Below, one piece after another: positions 45,510-56,766 of a stretch of DNA of 64,000 bases. Under the pieces are notes generated by a model. The model made no database searches and was not told where the DNA came from. It was given only the letters and a program-made list of their open reading frames with translations. The translations under genes were made by a program, and so were the position numbers. Each line of letters opens with the position of its first letter. Positions within the stretch are counted from its first letter, which is position 1. The stretch is from Ectothiorhodospiraceae bacterium 2226 (GTDB lineage: Bacteria > Pseudomonadota > Gammaproteobacteria > GCA-013348725), in the NCBI GenBank assembly GCA_013348725.1, contig CP054689.1, positions 2,352,501 to 2,416,500 of the forward strand, written 5' to 3'.

Positions 45510-46247
45510 ATGAACAATCCGAAAGCCTTCCCACTTGAGCAGCTGCGCGTGGCGTGCCAGCAGTGTTCACTGCGTGAGCTCTGCCTGCCGCTCGGGCTGG
45601 ACGGCAACGAACTGCGCCGTCTGGATCAGATCGTGCGCCCGCGCCGACAGTTGTTGCGCGGGGAATTTCTCTATCATGAGGGCGCGCCGTTTCAGAAGTT
45701 GTTCGCGGTGCGCAGCGGCAGCATCAAGACCACCGGCCTGACGGAAGATGGGCGCATTCAGGTGCTGTCGTTCTATTTCCCCGGCGAGATCCTGGGCATC
45801 GATGCCATCCAGGCCGACCGGCACGCCTGCAGCGCCGAGGCGCTGGAAGCCACCGAGGTGTGCGAGATTCCCTACCAGCAGTTGTCGGACCTCGCCCGCG
45901 CGCTGCCGGGGTTGCAGCGTCAGCTGCTGCGCATCATGAGCGGCGAGGTCGTGCGCGATCAAAGCCTGCTCCTCGCGCTCGGCACGCTCAAGGCCGAGGA
46001 ACGCGTGGCCACTTGTCTGTTGAGTTTCTCCGAGCGCCAACGCCGCCAGGGCCTGCCCGACGATCAGCTGCTGCTGTCGATGTCGCGACAGGATCTCGGG
46101 GACTATCTCGGCCTCGCCCTGGAGACGGTGAGCCGTATCCTGTCGCGCTTTCAAGATGCCGGGCTGCTCAAGGTGCAGGGCAAACGCGTGAGTGTGCTGG
46201 ACATGGCGGGACTGCGCGCGGCCGCCGCGAGCGGCTGCGCGAACTAG
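45510..46247 (+). CDS. fnr: FNR/Anr-family oxygen-sensing regulator
   Basis: 245 residues. Cluster ligands: Cys in CQQCSLRELC near the N-terminus and the fourth Cys in HACSAEA (about residue 112). CRP-like nucleotide-binding fold, dimer helix, and helix-turn-helix SRQDLGDYLGLALETVSRIL with the FNR DNA contact pattern E-x2-S-R. Activates anaerobic or micro-oxic genes. ATG at 45510 follows GAGGAAGC; a TTG 3 bases earlier is possible. Confidence 0.95.
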   Translation: MNNPKAFPLEQLRVACQQCSLRELCLPLGLDGNELRRLDQIVRPRRQLLRGEFLYHEGAPFQKLFAVRSGSIKTTGLTEDGRIQVLSFYFPGEILGIDAIQADRHACSAEALEATEVCEIPYQQLSDLARALPGLQRQLLRIMSGEVVRDQSLLLALGTLKAEERVATCLLSFSERQRRQGLPDDQLLLSMSRQDLGDYLGLALETVSRILSRFQDAGLLKVQGKRVSVLDMAGLRAAAASGCAN

Positions 46248-46407
46248 GCTCAGCAGCCAGCCGGCGCGCTTACTCGCTCAGGGGGAACTCTTGGGCAGCA
46301 CGTCACAGCCCAGCGTCACAGGCCAGGCCCGATGCGCTGCGTCCCCGTCCACTGGTTTGCGGTGGGCCTACGAGCTGGAGCGCGGGGCACTCGTGTCTTG
46401 ACCAAGT

Positions 46408-47076
46408 TCAAGCGTGTTCGGGCTCGCGCAGCGAGATGATCGGCCAGCCGCGCTCGCGCGCCTCGCGGGCCAATACCGGGTCGGGGTCGACCGCCACCGG
46501 GTGCGCCACCGCCTCGAGCAAGGGCAGGTCGTTGTGGGAGTCGCTGTAGAACCAGGCGCCGTCGAGCGCGCGTCCGTGTTGGGCGAGCCACGCCTGCAGC
46601 CGCTGGACCTTGCCCTCGCGAAAGCACGGCGTCCCGCTCACGGCGCCGGTGTAACGGCCCTCGCGACACTCGGGGTCGGTGGCCAGCAGGTGGGTTATCC
46701 CCAATTCTCGCGCGATGGGCTCGGTGACGAAGCGATTGGTCGCGGTGATGATGAGCAGTTCATCGCCGGCTTCACGATGGCGCTGCAGCAGCGCGCGGGT
46801 GCCGGGCGCGATGATCGGGCGGATGTGCTCGGCCATGAACTCGGCGTGCCACCCGTGCAGTGCCGCGGGGTCGTGCGCCGCCAGGGGCGCCAGGCTGAAG
46901 CGCAGGAACTCGTGGATGTCCAGGGTGCCGGCCTTGTACGCGTCATAAAACCGCTGGTTCTCGCGTTCGTAGTGCTCACCGTCGACCAGTCCGCGCGCGA
47001 CCAGAAAGCGGCCCCACAGGTAATCGCTGTCACCAGCCAGCAGCGTGTTGTCCAGGTCGAAAATCGCCAGCGCCAT
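46408..47076 (-). CDS. HAD-IB family hydrolase (SerB-like phosphatase)
   Basis: 222 residues: FDLDNTLLAGDSDYLWG nucleophile motif, ITATNRFVTEPIA motif II, and FYSDSHNDLPLL motif IV. Subfamily IB phosphatases act on phosphoserine-like or phospholipid substrates; the true substrate is unknown. Position next to rppH and ptsP is conserved in gammaproteobacteria. Confidence 0.92.
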   Translation of the reverse strand: MALAIFDLDNTLLAGDSDYLWGRFLVARGLVDGEHYERENQRFYDAYKAGTLDIHEFLRFSLAPLAAHDPAALHGWHAEFMAEHIRPIIAPGTRALLQRHREAGDELLIITATNRFVTEPIARELGITHLLATDPECREGRYTGAVSGTPCFREGKVQRLQAWLAQHGRALDGAWFYSDSHNDLPLLEAVAHPVAVDPDPVLAREARERGWPIISLREPEHA

Positions 47077-47246
47077 GCGCCCTCCCGCGTCTTAGGCAGC
47101 CCTTCATGATACCGGATCGCCACGGTGGCCGCTCCCACGCCTGAGGGACGGGATGGTGGCGGATGCGAATAGCTTCTTCCAGCGTTGCCGCACCGACCCC
47201 TTTTGTGGAAGAATCGAGTCAGAAGCGTGACGAAAGTGGCTCGCAA

Positions 47247-47777
47247 GTGATTGATCGCGACGGGTACCGGCCTAATGTGGGCATCATTCTCAGTTCGCGG
47301 GAGAGCCGGGTTTTCTGGGGCAGACGCATTGGCCAGAACGCCTGGCAGTTTCCGCAGGGCGGCATTTGCGCGGGCGAGTCACCGGAAGAAGCGATGTTTC
47401 GCGAGTTGTACGAGGAGACAGGGCTCTTGCCGCACCATGTCGAGGTGGTGGGCTGTACCCGTGGCTGGCTGCGCTACCAGATCCCCAAGCGACTGATTCG
47501 GCGTGGGCCGCCCCCGGTCTGCGTGGGCCAGAAACAGCGTTGGTTCATGCTGCGCCTGGTGGGAGGGGACGAAGACGTGCGGCTGGACTCGACGGATAAG
47601 CCCGAGTTCGACCACTGGCGCTGGGTCAGCTACTGGTACCCGGTGCGTGCGGTGGTGCCCTTCAAGCGCGGCGTTTATCAGAAGGCCCTCCGAGAGTTGG
47701 CCCCGCTCGTGTTTCCCTCGTCGGCGCGAGGCGCCGTCCGCGCTTGCGACCAGGGCAAGGCCAAAGTCATCGGCTGA
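47247..47777 (+). CDS. rppH: RNA pyrophosphohydrolase RppH
   Basis: 176 residues from a GTG at 47247 that gives the family start (M)[13 protein letters not shown]. The Nudix box is [22 protein letters not shown] (shown by [12 protein letters not shown]). Removes pyrophosphate from mRNA 5' ends. Upstream in-frame ATG at 47163 lacks family support. C-terminal 20 residues are family-atypical. Followed by ptsP. Confidence 0.94.
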   Translation: MIDRDGYRPNVGIILSSRESRVFWGRRIGQNAWQFPQGGICAGESPEEAMFRELYEETGLLPHHVEVVGCTRGWLRYQIPKRLIRRGPPPVCVGQKQRWFMLRLVGGDEDVRLDSTDKPEFDHWRWVSYWYPVRAVVPFKRGVYQKALRELAPLVFPSSARGAVRACDQGKAKVIG

Positions 47778-47860
47778 ACGCCCGCGCCGCAAGCCGCGTC
47801 TTCGGCGCCGCAGCGGGGCGCCCCGACACGCGCATTCCCTTTTAGCTTAAGGACCATGAC

Positions 47861-50134
47861 ATGCTCGACACGCTGCGCCGCCTCGTGCAGGAGGTCAATG
47901 CCGCGCGCAATCTTGACCAGGCGCTCGAGATCATCGTGCAGCGTGTCAAAGCGGCCATGGCGGCGGACGTGTGTTCGGTCTACCTGCGCGATGCCGAGCA
48001 ACAGGCACACGTGCTGATGGCCACCGAGGGCCTGAACCCGCAATCCATCGGGCGGGTGCGGCTCTCCGATTCCGAAGGCCTGGTGGGCCTGGTCAGCGAG
48101 CGTGCCGAACCGGTCAACCTCGAGAATGCCCCCGATCATGTCCGGTATCGCTACTTCCCGGAGACCGGCGAGGAGCGCTACCACGGCTTCCTCGGCGTGC
48201 CCATCATTCATCACCGTAAGGTGCTGGGTGTGCTTATCGTGCAGCAGCGCGCGCGGCGCAAGTTCGATGAGGACAGCGTGAGTTTCTTGGTGACGGTGGC
48301 CTCGCAGCTCGCGGGGGCCATCGCCCATGCCGAGGCCAGCGGCGGTATCAATGGCTTGCGCGAGCCCGTGTGTGCGGTCAGCGGCCTGCAGCGCCCGCTG
48401 GAGGGCCTGCCGGGCGCGGCGGGCGTGGCCATCGGCACGGCGGTGGTCCTGTATCCGCCGGCGGTGCTCGAATCGATCCCCGATCGCGCGCCCGCCGACG
48501 TGGAGGCCGAGGTGACGGCCTTTCGGGAGGCGGTGCGGCGCGTGCGCGAGGATCTGCACATCCTGTCCGAGCGGCTGCGCGGCGTGCTCCCTCCGGAGGA
48601 CCACGCCCTGTTCAACGCTTACCAGATGATGCTGGAGGGCGACAGTCTGGTGGGCGACACGGTGACTCGCATCCGGGCGGGCAACTGGGCGCCGGGGGCG
48701 TTGCGCGAGACCATCGAGGCGCATGTGCGCGTGTTCGATGCCATGGACGACGCCTACCTGCGCGAACGCGGCGACGACCTGCGCGACCTTGGGCGCCGCA
48801 TCCTGATGAGTCTGCAGCAGGACGAACTCGCCCGCAGCGAGTTTCCCAAGGACACCGTGCTGGTGGGCGAGGAGGTCTCGGCCTCGATGCTGGCGGAGGT
48901 GCCGCAGGATCGACTGGTCGGGGTGGTCTCCGTCAGGGGCTCGCGCACGTCCCACGTGGCGATCCTGGCGCGCGCGCTCGGCATCCCCGCCGTGATGGGC
49001 GCGGGCGATCTGCCGGTGGGGCGCGTGGACGGCTGCCGCATCGTTGCCGACGGCTACAGCGGGCGGGTCTATGTTGCTCCGGCGCCGGCCATCATCAGCG
49101 AGTATCGGCGCCTCGCGCGCGAGGAGGCGGAACTCGCGGCCGGCCTGCAGGGGCTGCGCGACCTGCGCGCCGAGACACCCGACGGCGTGCACATCCCGCT
49201 GTACGTCAATACCGGTCTGATGGCCGATATCACGCCCTCGCGCAACAGCGGTGCCGAGGGCATCGGCCTGTACCGCACCGAGTTTCCGTTCATGATTCGC
49301 CAGAGCTTCCCGGGCGAATCCGAGCAGTGTCAGATCTACCGCCAGGCCCTGGAGGCTTTCGCCCCGCGCCCGGTGACGCTGCGCACGCTGGACGTGGGCG
49401 GCGACAAGGCGCTGCCGTACTTTCCCATCAAAGAGGACAACCCCTTTCTGGGCTGGCGTGGCATACGCATCACCCTCGACCATCCGGAGATCTTCCTGGT
49501 GCAGCTGCGCGCCATGCTGCGCGCCAGTGTCGGTTTGGACAATCTGCAAATCCTGCTGCCCATGGTGAGTACGGTCTCCGAACTGGATGAGGCGCTCGGG
49601 CTCTTGCGCCGCGCCTATCAAGAGTTGCAGGAGGAAGGTGAGCCGGTCGCTTGGCCGCGCGTCGGCGTGATGGTGGAGGTACCCTCGGCCGTCTATCTGG
49701 CGGATGCCTTGGCGCGCCGGGCGGATTTCTTGTCGGTGGGCACCAACGATCTGACGCAATACTTACTGGCGGTGGACCGCAACAACGCACGCGTTGCCGA
49801 ACTGTACGATTCCTTGCACCCGGCAGTGCTGCGCGCCTTGATTCAGGTGGTCGAGGCCGGTCATCGTAATGGCAAGCCGGTCAGCGTGTGCGGCGAGATG
49901 GCGGGCGATCCGGCCGCGGCCTTGCTGCTGCTCGGCATGGGCATGGATGCGCTCAGCATGAGCGTGTCGAGCCTGCCGCGGGTGAAATGGATGATCCGCA
50001 AGTTCTCCCGCGCCGAGGCGCGCGCCCTGTTGGAGGAGGTGCTCGCGCTCGACGATGTCGAGGCGATACGCGGGCGCCTCGAGCGTGCGCTCGAAGAGGC
50101 GGGCCTCGGCGGGCTGGTGCGGGCGGGCAAGTGA
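47861..50134 (+). CDS. ptsP: Nitrogen-regulatory phosphoenolpyruvate phosphotransferase (EI-Ntr)
   Basis: 757 residues: GAF domain (about 1-150; DVCSVYLRD), then enzyme I fold. Active His lies in GSRTSHVAILARALG, PEP-binding motifs GIGLYRTEFPFM and GGDKALPYFPI, and GTNDLTQYLLAVDRNN. Starts the PtsP-NPr-EIIA-Ntr phosphorelay. No ptsO or ptsN nearby. Order rppH-ptsP is conserved. Confidence 0.95.
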   Translation: MLDTLRRLVQEVNAARNLDQALEIIVQRVKAAMAADVCSVYLRDAEQQAHVLMATEGLNPQSIGRVRLSDSEGLVGLVSERAEPVNLENAPDHVRYRYFPETGEERYHGFLGVPIIHHRKVLGVLIVQQRARRKFDEDSVSFLVTVASQLAGAIAHAEASGGINGLREPVCAVSGLQRPLEGLPGAAGVAIGTAVVLYPPAVLESIPDRAPADVEAEVTAFREAVRRVREDLHILSERLRGVLPPEDHALFNAYQMMLEGDSLVGDTVTRIRAGNWAPGALRETIEAHVRVFDAMDDAYLRERGDDLRDLGRRILMSLQQDELARSEFPKDTVLVGEEVSASMLAEVPQDRLVGVVSVRGSRTSHVAILARALGIPAVMGAGDLPVGRVDGCRIVADGYSGRVYVAPAPAIISEYRRLAREEAELAAGLQGLRDLRAETPDGVHIPLYVNTGLMADITPSRNSGAEGIGLYRTEFPFMIRQSFPGESEQCQIYRQALEAFAPRPVTLRTLDVGGDKALPYFPIKEDNPFLGWRGIRITLDHPEIFLVQLRAMLRASVGLDNLQILLPMVSTVSELDEALGLLRRAYQELQEEGEPVAWPRVGVMVEVPSAVYLADALARRADFLSVGTNDLTQYLLAVDRNNARVAELYDSLHPAVLRALIQVVEAGHRNGKPVSVCGEMAGDPAAALLLLGMGMDALSMSVSSLPRVKWMIRKFSRAEARALLEEVLALDDVEAIRGRLERALEEAGLGGLVRAGK

Positions 50135-50156
50135 CCCCGCCCGCCGCGCGCAGGCC

Positions 50157-51494
50157 TCAGCGTGCGGCGGCGAGGTCCTTGATGAACACCTTGGACTTGC
50201 GCTGGTAGTTGTACAGGCGCTGGCGCGCCACCGGCAGCGCGCCGAGTTCGGCCTCGTGGAACCCGCGTTCGCGGAACCAGTGCGTGGTGCGCGTAGTGAG
50301 TACGAACAGACGCTCGATCCCCTGACGGCTCGCCTCGCGTTCCACATGCGCCAGCAGCGCATCGGCGCGCCGCTGGCGACGGTAGTCGGGATGCACCGCG
50401 AGGCACGCCAACTCGCCCACCCGGTCCTCGGCAAAGGGATAAAACGCCGCGCAGGCGACGATCATGCCGTCGCGCTCGATGACGGTGTAGCGCTCGATCT
50501 CCATCTCCAGCAGTTCGCGCGAGCGGCGCACCAGCACACCCTGTTGCTCCAGGGGCGTGATGAGTTCCAGGATGCCGCCCACGTCCTCGATGCTCGCGCG
50601 ACGCATGCCCTCGAAGTTCTCCGCGGCCACCAGCGTGCCCACGCCGTCGCGGGTGAACAGCTCCATCAATAGCGAGCCGTCCACGTGCCGATCGATGAGG
50701 TGGGTGCGGCGCACGCCCGCGCGGCAGGCCAGCGTGGCGCTCAGCAGACAGCGCAGCACGTCATCGCGCACATTGGCGGGCGGCTCGCGCAGCAGCGCTT
50801 CGGCCTCGTCCACCGGCAGCTCGCGCAGCAACTCGCCGTCGGCGCGTACCACGCCGGGGGCGTCGACCAGGTACACGAGCTTCTCGGCCTTGAGCGCCGC
50901 CGCGGTGGCGGTGGCCACGTCCTCGGCGCTGAGATTGAAGATCTCGCCGGTGGGGGAGTAGCCGAGCGGCGAGAGCAGCACGATGGCGTTTTCGTCCAGG
51001 TGGCGCGCGATCGCGGCGGCGTCCACCCGGCGCACCTCGCCGGTGTGGCAATAGTCCACCCCGTCGCGCACGCCAAGCGGTTTGGCATACACGAAGTTGC
51101 CCGAAGTGACACGGATCTGCGCGCCGGCCATGGGCGAGTTGGCGAGGCCCATCGACAGCAGCGCCTCGATCTCCACGCGCACCGTACCGGCCGCCTCCTT
51201 GACGCAGGCCAGCGCCGTCTCGTCGGTGACGCGCAGCCCGCCCACCAAACGCAACTGGGCCCCGCGCGCGCGCAGCCGCTCCTCGATCTGCGGGCGCGCG
51301 CCGTGCACCAGCACCAAGCGCACGCCCAGGCTGTTCAGCAGGGCGACGTCGTGGGCGAGCGAGGGAAACTGGGCCTCGGCGACCATCTCGCCGCCGAAGG
51401 CGAGCACGAAGGTGCGCCCGCGAAAGGCGTTGATGTAGGGCGCCGCGTTGCGAAACCAACGCACGTAGGCGTCGTATGGAAGGTCTTGGCCCAC
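50157..51494 (-). CDS. argA: Amino-acid N-acetyltransferase (N-acetylglutamate synthase)
   Basis: 445 residues from a GTG at 51494, preceded at 7 bases by CAGGAGG; a TTG 24 bases upstream lacks this. Domains: carbamate/acetylglutamate-kinase-like (residues 20-280, VLAFGGEMVAE and ELLREL) and C-terminal GNAT (VGELACLAVHPDYRRQRRADALL). Does the first step of arginine synthesis and is usually inhibited by arginine. Followed on the same strand after argE and two slp genes. Confidence 0.94.
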   Translation of the reverse strand: MGQDLPYDAYVRWFRNAAPYINAFRGRTFVLAFGGEMVAEAQFPSLAHDVALLNSLGVRLVLVHGARPQIEERLRARGAQLRLVGGLRVTDETALACVKEAAGTVRVEIEALLSMGLANSPMAGAQIRVTSGNFVYAKPLGVRDGVDYCHTGEVRRVDAAAIARHLDENAIVLLSPLGYSPTGEIFNLSAEDVATATAAALKAEKLVYLVDAPGVVRADGELLRELPVDEAEALLREPPANVRDDVLRCLLSATLACRAGVRRTHLIDRHVDGSLLMELFTRDGVGTLVAAENFEGMRRASIEDVGGILELITPLEQQGVLVRRSRELLEMEIERYTVIERDGMIVACAAFYPFAEDRVGELACLAVHPDYRRQRRADALLAHVEREASRQGIERLFVLTTRTTHWFRERGFHEAELGALPVARQRLYNYQRKSKVFIKDLAAAR

Positions 51495-51567
51495 CGGGTG
51501 GCCCTCCTGGGGCTGCAAGGCGGGCCGATTATATCAGCTTGAAAAACATTGCCGAACCAATGCGTGC

Positions 51568-52068
51568 TCAGCGGTGGATGCCGACGCCTACACCGAAATG
51601 GAAGCGCGGCTGCGTGTCGCGCGGCGGGCCGGGCACGGGCCACAACTCGAGCTGTTCGATGCTCACTACCGGGTAGACGTATTCCGCCTCGCCGATACGC
51701 CCCTCGGCCTTCTCTTTGAGTGGGCCGAGCACGCTGATGTGGCGCCCCGCGGCATACTCGACGCGCTCGAGGTAACCCGGCTGCACCGCCAGGAAGCGGC
51801 CCAGCGGATTGGCGTTTGTGTCCGGCCGCTGGCGCTCGTTCAGCGGGTAGGCGAGGATCTCGATCTGCGTGGCGTCCTGCAGGTTGCGCGTTTCGATGAT
51901 GGTGCCGCCCCATAGCACGCGCTGTCCCTCCGCCTCCGGTAGCCGCTCCAGCGCGCCGCGCGGCGTCACCGCGGTGTCCACCGTCTCGGCATCGAACGGC
52001 GGCGCGGTGGCGCAGCCGACCAGCGCCAGCGCCGCGCCCAGCATCGCAAGCCATCGCATTGGTGTCAT
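51568..52068 (-). CDS. slp1: Slp-family outer-membrane lipoprotein (1)
   Basis: 166-residue precursor with a lipobox LVGC. The mature part has the Slp/YeaY pattern VLWGGTIIETRNL and GRFLAVQPGYLERVEYAAGR. Family members are starvation-inducible outer-membrane lipoproteins of unknown role. It is second of a tandem pair and has a normal length; the pair sits between argE and argA. Confidence 0.9.
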   Translation of the reverse strand: MTPMRWLAMLGAALALVGCATAPPFDAETVDTAVTPRGALERLPEAEGQRVLWGGTIIETRNLQDATQIEILAYPLNERQRPDTNANPLGRFLAVQPGYLERVEYAAGRHISVLGPLKEKAEGRIGEAEYVYPVVSIEQLELWPVPGPPRDTQPRFHFGVGVGIHR

Positions 52069-52080
52069 CAGTGCCTCTCT

Positions 52081-52656
52081 TTACCAGCGGCGGTAGGGCC
52101 AGGGGCCCCACGGGTACCACGGATCATAGTAGTACGGCCGATAGAACGGGCTGTAGAAGGGGTCATAGAACGGATCGTGGTAGTAGGGGTCGCGCACCGG
52201 GCGCGGCTGCCACAGGCGCCACTGTTCGGCGGCCAGCACCGGGTAGCGGTACTCGTAATCCCCCACCGGCTGGGTGTCGATCCCGTCCACCTTGCCGTAG
52301 GCCGTGACTTCGCGGTCGCGCGCGTAGACAGCGGGATCGAGGAAGCGCTCCGTGCGGATGATGAAGCGGCCGAGTTGCTCGCCGTCGGCGCGCGGCCGTC
52401 CGTTCGCGTCCAGGCTGCGTCCCAGCACCAGTACGTCGGTGCCGTGCGCGCGGTTCTGGACCTCGATGATGGTGCCGCCCCAGCGCGCGTCGCTGCCGAC
52501 GAAGCGTTCGCCATCCGGCCCGCGAACTTCCGCGACCCGCAAGTCGCCCGGCGGGACATCGCGAATGACGTCAGGAACCGGGGAGGTCGCGCAACCGACG
52601 AGGGTGAGCATAAGCCCGGTCAGCAGCGGGATGAATAGTGGCTGGATGGCGCGCAT
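52081..52656 (-). CDS. slp2: Slp-family outer-membrane lipoprotein (2) with Tyr/Pro-rich tail
   Basis: 191 residues from the ATG at 52656, which follows AAGGACG; lipobox is LVGC. The Slp domain carries WGGTIIEVQNR and LGRFIIRTERFLDPAVYA. The last 30 residues are a low-complexity tail of Tyr, Pro, Asp and Phe (about eight YYD/FYDPF-like units), absent from slp1. The first gene of the pair; 12 bases separate it from slp1. Confidence 0.9.
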   Translation of the reverse strand: MRAIQPLFIPLLTGLMLTLVGCATSPVPDVIRDVPPGDLRVAEVRGPDGERFVGSDARWGGTIIEVQNRAHGTDVLVLGRSLDANGRPRADGEQLGRFIIRTERFLDPAVYARDREVTAYGKVDGIDTQPVGDYEYRYPVLAAEQWRLWQPRPVRDPYYHDPFYDPFYSPFYRPYYYDPWYPWGPWPYRRW

Positions 52657-52667
52657 GTTCGTCCTTG

Positions 52668-53843
52668 TTATGACCCTTCCAAGCAAAAGCGGGTGATCAG
52701 GGCGCGCAGCAAGTCCACCGTGGGGCGCACGCGATCGAGCGCGATGTATTCATCCGGCTGGTGGGCCTGCGCGAGGTCTCCTGGTCCCAATATGACCGTT
52801 TCCATGCCCATGGAGTTCAGGTAGGGCCCTTCGGTGCAGAACGCCACGGCCTCCGCCTGATGGCCGGTCAGTCGCTGCGCCGCCTGCACAATGGCGGATT
52901 CCTCGGGCGTGGCCATGGGCTCGGTGCCGTCGATCAGCGAGCGCACGTTGAGCGCGAGGCCGCTGCCCGCCAGCACCGCCTCCAGACGCTCGCGCAGCGT
53001 CGCGCGCAGGTGTCCCGGCTCCATCCCGGGCAGGGGGCGCAGGTCGATGTGCAGTTCACATTCGCCGCAGATGCGGTTGGGGTTGTCGCCGCCGTGCACG
53101 TGCCCCAGGTTCAGCGTGGGCACCGGCACCTCGAAGGCGGGATCGCGGTGCGCCGCCTGCAGTTCCGCGCGCCAGCGCATCAGCTCGCCCAACACCTTGT
53201 GCAGCCCCTCCAGGGCGTTGACGCCGAGGGCGGGGTTGCTGGAATGGCCGGAGCGGCCCTGCAGGTGGATCGCCTCCATCAGGATGCCCTTGTGGCGATG
53301 CACCGGCCGCAGGCCGGTAGGCTCGCCGATCACGGCGTAGCGCGCGCGGGGGCGGCCCAGTTCCACCAATGCCTTGGCGCCGTCCATGGAACTCTCTTCA
53401 TCGGCGGTCGCAAGAATGATGAGCGGCTGCGCGAGCTGTCCCGCCTCGAGGTCGCGCGCGGCCTCCAGCGCCAGCGCGAAAAAACCCTTCATGTCCGCCG
53501 TGCCGAGGCCGTACAGGCGGTTGTCGGCCTCGGTGAGCCGAAAAGGGTCGTAGCGCCAGAGCGGGGCGTCGAAGGGCACCGTGTCGGTGTGGCCGGCCAG
53601 CACCAGACCGCCCGGGCCGCCGCCGAGCGTGGCGATGAGGTTGGCCTTGTGCGGCTGGGTCGGTAGCGGCAGCACCTCGACGGAAAAGCCCGCGCCATCC
53701 AGCCAGTTGGCCAGCAGGTCGATCACGGGCCGGTTGCTCTGGTCGAACGCCGGGCTGACGCTGCTGACCGACGGCGCGGCGATCAGCCCGTGCATCATCT
53801 CCAATAGCGGTGGGTAGGGGGAGCGGGTCGGCACGGTCGGCAT
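52668..53843 (-). CDS. argE: Acetylornithine deacetylase (M20 family)
   Basis: 391 residues from ATG at 53843: LAGHTDTVPFDA, GLGTADMKGFFAL, ATADEESSMDGAK and GEPTGLRPVHRHKG are the M20 zinc and catalytic motifs. Makes ornithine. An upstream in-frame ATG at 53876 is possible. It ends 11 bases from slp2, so argE-slp2-slp1-argA may be one operon. Confidence 0.94.
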   Translation of the reverse strand: MPTVPTRSPYPPLLEMMHGLIAAPSVSSVSPAFDQSNRPVIDLLANWLDGAGFSVEVLPLPTQPHKANLIATLGGGPGGLVLAGHTDTVPFDAPLWRYDPFRLTEADNRLYGLGTADMKGFFALALEAARDLEAGQLAQPLIILATADEESSMDGAKALVELGRPRARYAVIGEPTGLRPVHRHKGILMEAIHLQGRSGHSSNPALGVNALEGLHKVLGELMRWRAELQAAHRDPAFEVPVPTLNLGHVHGGDNPNRICGECELHIDLRPLPGMEPGHLRATLRERLEAVLAGSGLALNVRSLIDGTEPMATPEESAIVQAAQRLTGHQAEAVAFCTEGPYLNSMGMETVILGPGDLAQAHQPDEYIALDRVRPTVDLLRALITRFCLEGS

Positions 53844-53918
53844 GGAAGCGCTTGTTCGCGGGGATGCTCTGAGCATATCGCGGCCGCGGCGGGGCGGCAA
53901 CACGCTGCCACGCAGGCG

Positions 53919-53953
53919 AAAAAAAACCCGCTGCCTCTACGGCAGCGGGTTCA
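53919..53953 (-). terminator. Intrinsic terminator of the aspartyl protease gene
   Basis: Minus strand: AACCCGCTGCC, loop GTAGA, GGCAGCGGGTT, then a run of six further T. It lies after the stop at 53987. Confidence 0.93.
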
Positions 53954-53986
53954 AGAGGAGGTCGTTCGACCTGCTTCCCAGTACGG

Positions 53987-54478
53987 TTAGTTCGCCTGCG
54001 CGGTGGTCGCCGGGGTGTCCATGCAGTGGCTCAGCACGAGCGACGGCGGCTCGGTCGAGAAGGTGAACGGGGCGGTGCGACGCAGCACGCTCAGGCCCAG
54101 GATGTGACGCGTATCACCGGGGAACACGGCGGCTTCGACGTTGCGCACCACGCAGTTGTCGCCCAGCGTCACGGCCTCCAGGCGGTAGACGGGCACCACC
54201 TTGCGGCTGCCGTCGGCGAGCACGCCGGTCAGTTCACGCACGTACTCGGCGTTACCGCTGCTCTGCAGCTGCTCGAGCGACCGCTCGTTGATGGTCATGT
54301 AGCCGGAGCCGGTGTCGACCATGAACTCGACGTCCCCAACCCCCTGGATGGCGCCGTTCACGTAGAACGTGGACAGGCCCTTGTCATGCATGGGGACGTT
54401 GTGCGCCAGCTCCCCCCCGAAGGCTGGTGCACTAATGCCGATGGCGGCGGTCAAAATCGCGGTACCGAGTATTCTCAC
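53987..54478 (-). CDS. Exported retropepsin-like aspartyl protease
   Basis: 163 residues with a signal peptide (AFG-GE). Catalytic motif FMVDTGSGYMT (D-T-G) and the flap region are followed by LGLSVLRR, the hydrophobic-hydrophobic-Gly pattern of one-domain retropepsins (TIGR02281-like). Two cysteines near positions 110 and 155. Substrate unknown. Own terminator follows. Confidence 0.85.
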   Translation of the reverse strand: MRILGTAILTAAIGISAPAFGGELAHNVPMHDKGLSTFYVNGAIQGVGDVEFMVDTGSGYMTINERSLEQLQSSGNAEYVRELTGVLADGSRKVVPVYRLEAVTLGDNCVVRNVEAAVFPGDTRHILGLSVLRRTAPFTFSTEPPSLVLSHCMDTPATTAQAN

Positions 54479-54860
54479 GTGCGTCTCCTAAGCTGCCCGT
54501 CGGCTCACGGCCGGCGGTTGTCAGTGCGAGGCCGGTTATTCGTCCCTCTGGGTGTGCCGGCAGTTCCCTCGCGTGTGTCGCGGGTGTCGGGCGCCGGCAA
54601 CGACGGGGGCCATTTAGCCAGCCCGGGCCCGACAATTCTGTGAACCGACTTCCAGTAGGGAAATCCCTTAGCCACACGCACCTTGTGCGGGGTTTGCCGC
54701 TCCGGCGAGGTATAATGGCCGGCTATTCGGGCCCCCGCGGGCGGTAGCGACGCTATTGTCTGGAAAGTTGTGGGGTTATTTCGGGAACGCGGTGGGCGGG
54801 CGCCCATCCAACGGCAGCCGCGGCGCGGAACCCGCGCGGCGCCGGTAGCGCGGAGGTTAT
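54479..54860 (+). other. Non-coding region between the protease gene and ilvD
   Basis: No convincing gene in 382 bases. A perfect -10 hexamer TATAAT (54711-54716) points toward ilvD with only a poor -35 (TTGTGC at 54683 is 22 bases away; TTTGCC at 54693 is 12). GGAGGTTAT before 54861 is the ilvD ribosome site. Confidence 0.45.
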
Positions 54861-56558
<1,698 letters not shown>

Positions 56559-56586
56559 CACAAAGCGCGGTAGCGTAAGGAGAATC

Positions 56587-56621
56587 GCGCCGCGGGCGGG
56601 CCTCTGGACCGCCCCGCGGCG
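56587..56621 (+). terminator. Hairpin after ilvD
   Basis: GCGCCGCGGGCGG pairs with CCGCCCCGCGGCGC (one-base bulge) around a GCCTCTGGA loop; a CCTTTT run comes 10 bases later. Probable terminator. Confidence 0.6.
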
Positions 56622-56697
56622 CTCTCGCTACCTTTTGAGGGAATGGCTGGCTAGCGGGATTGGCCGGCGCTTTTCGCAATCCGATGGATGGACCGCC

Positions 56698-56733
56698 AAG
56701 AAAAAGGGCGGCGTCCGCTGGGATCGCCGCCCT
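56698..56733 (-). terminator. Terminator of the SH3/coiled-coil gene
   Basis: Minus strand: AGGGCGGCG, 12-base loop, CGCCGCCCT followed by TTTTCTTGG. A further GC hairpin (about 56738-56762) precedes it. Confidence 0.8.
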
Positions 56734-56766
56734 CTCGCCGCCGGCCCACCGCGGGCCGGCGGTCCC

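Noticed and set aside
47678-49759. A 693-codon open frame on the minus strand over ptsP
   Set aside because: Shadow of ptsP, which has all family motifs.
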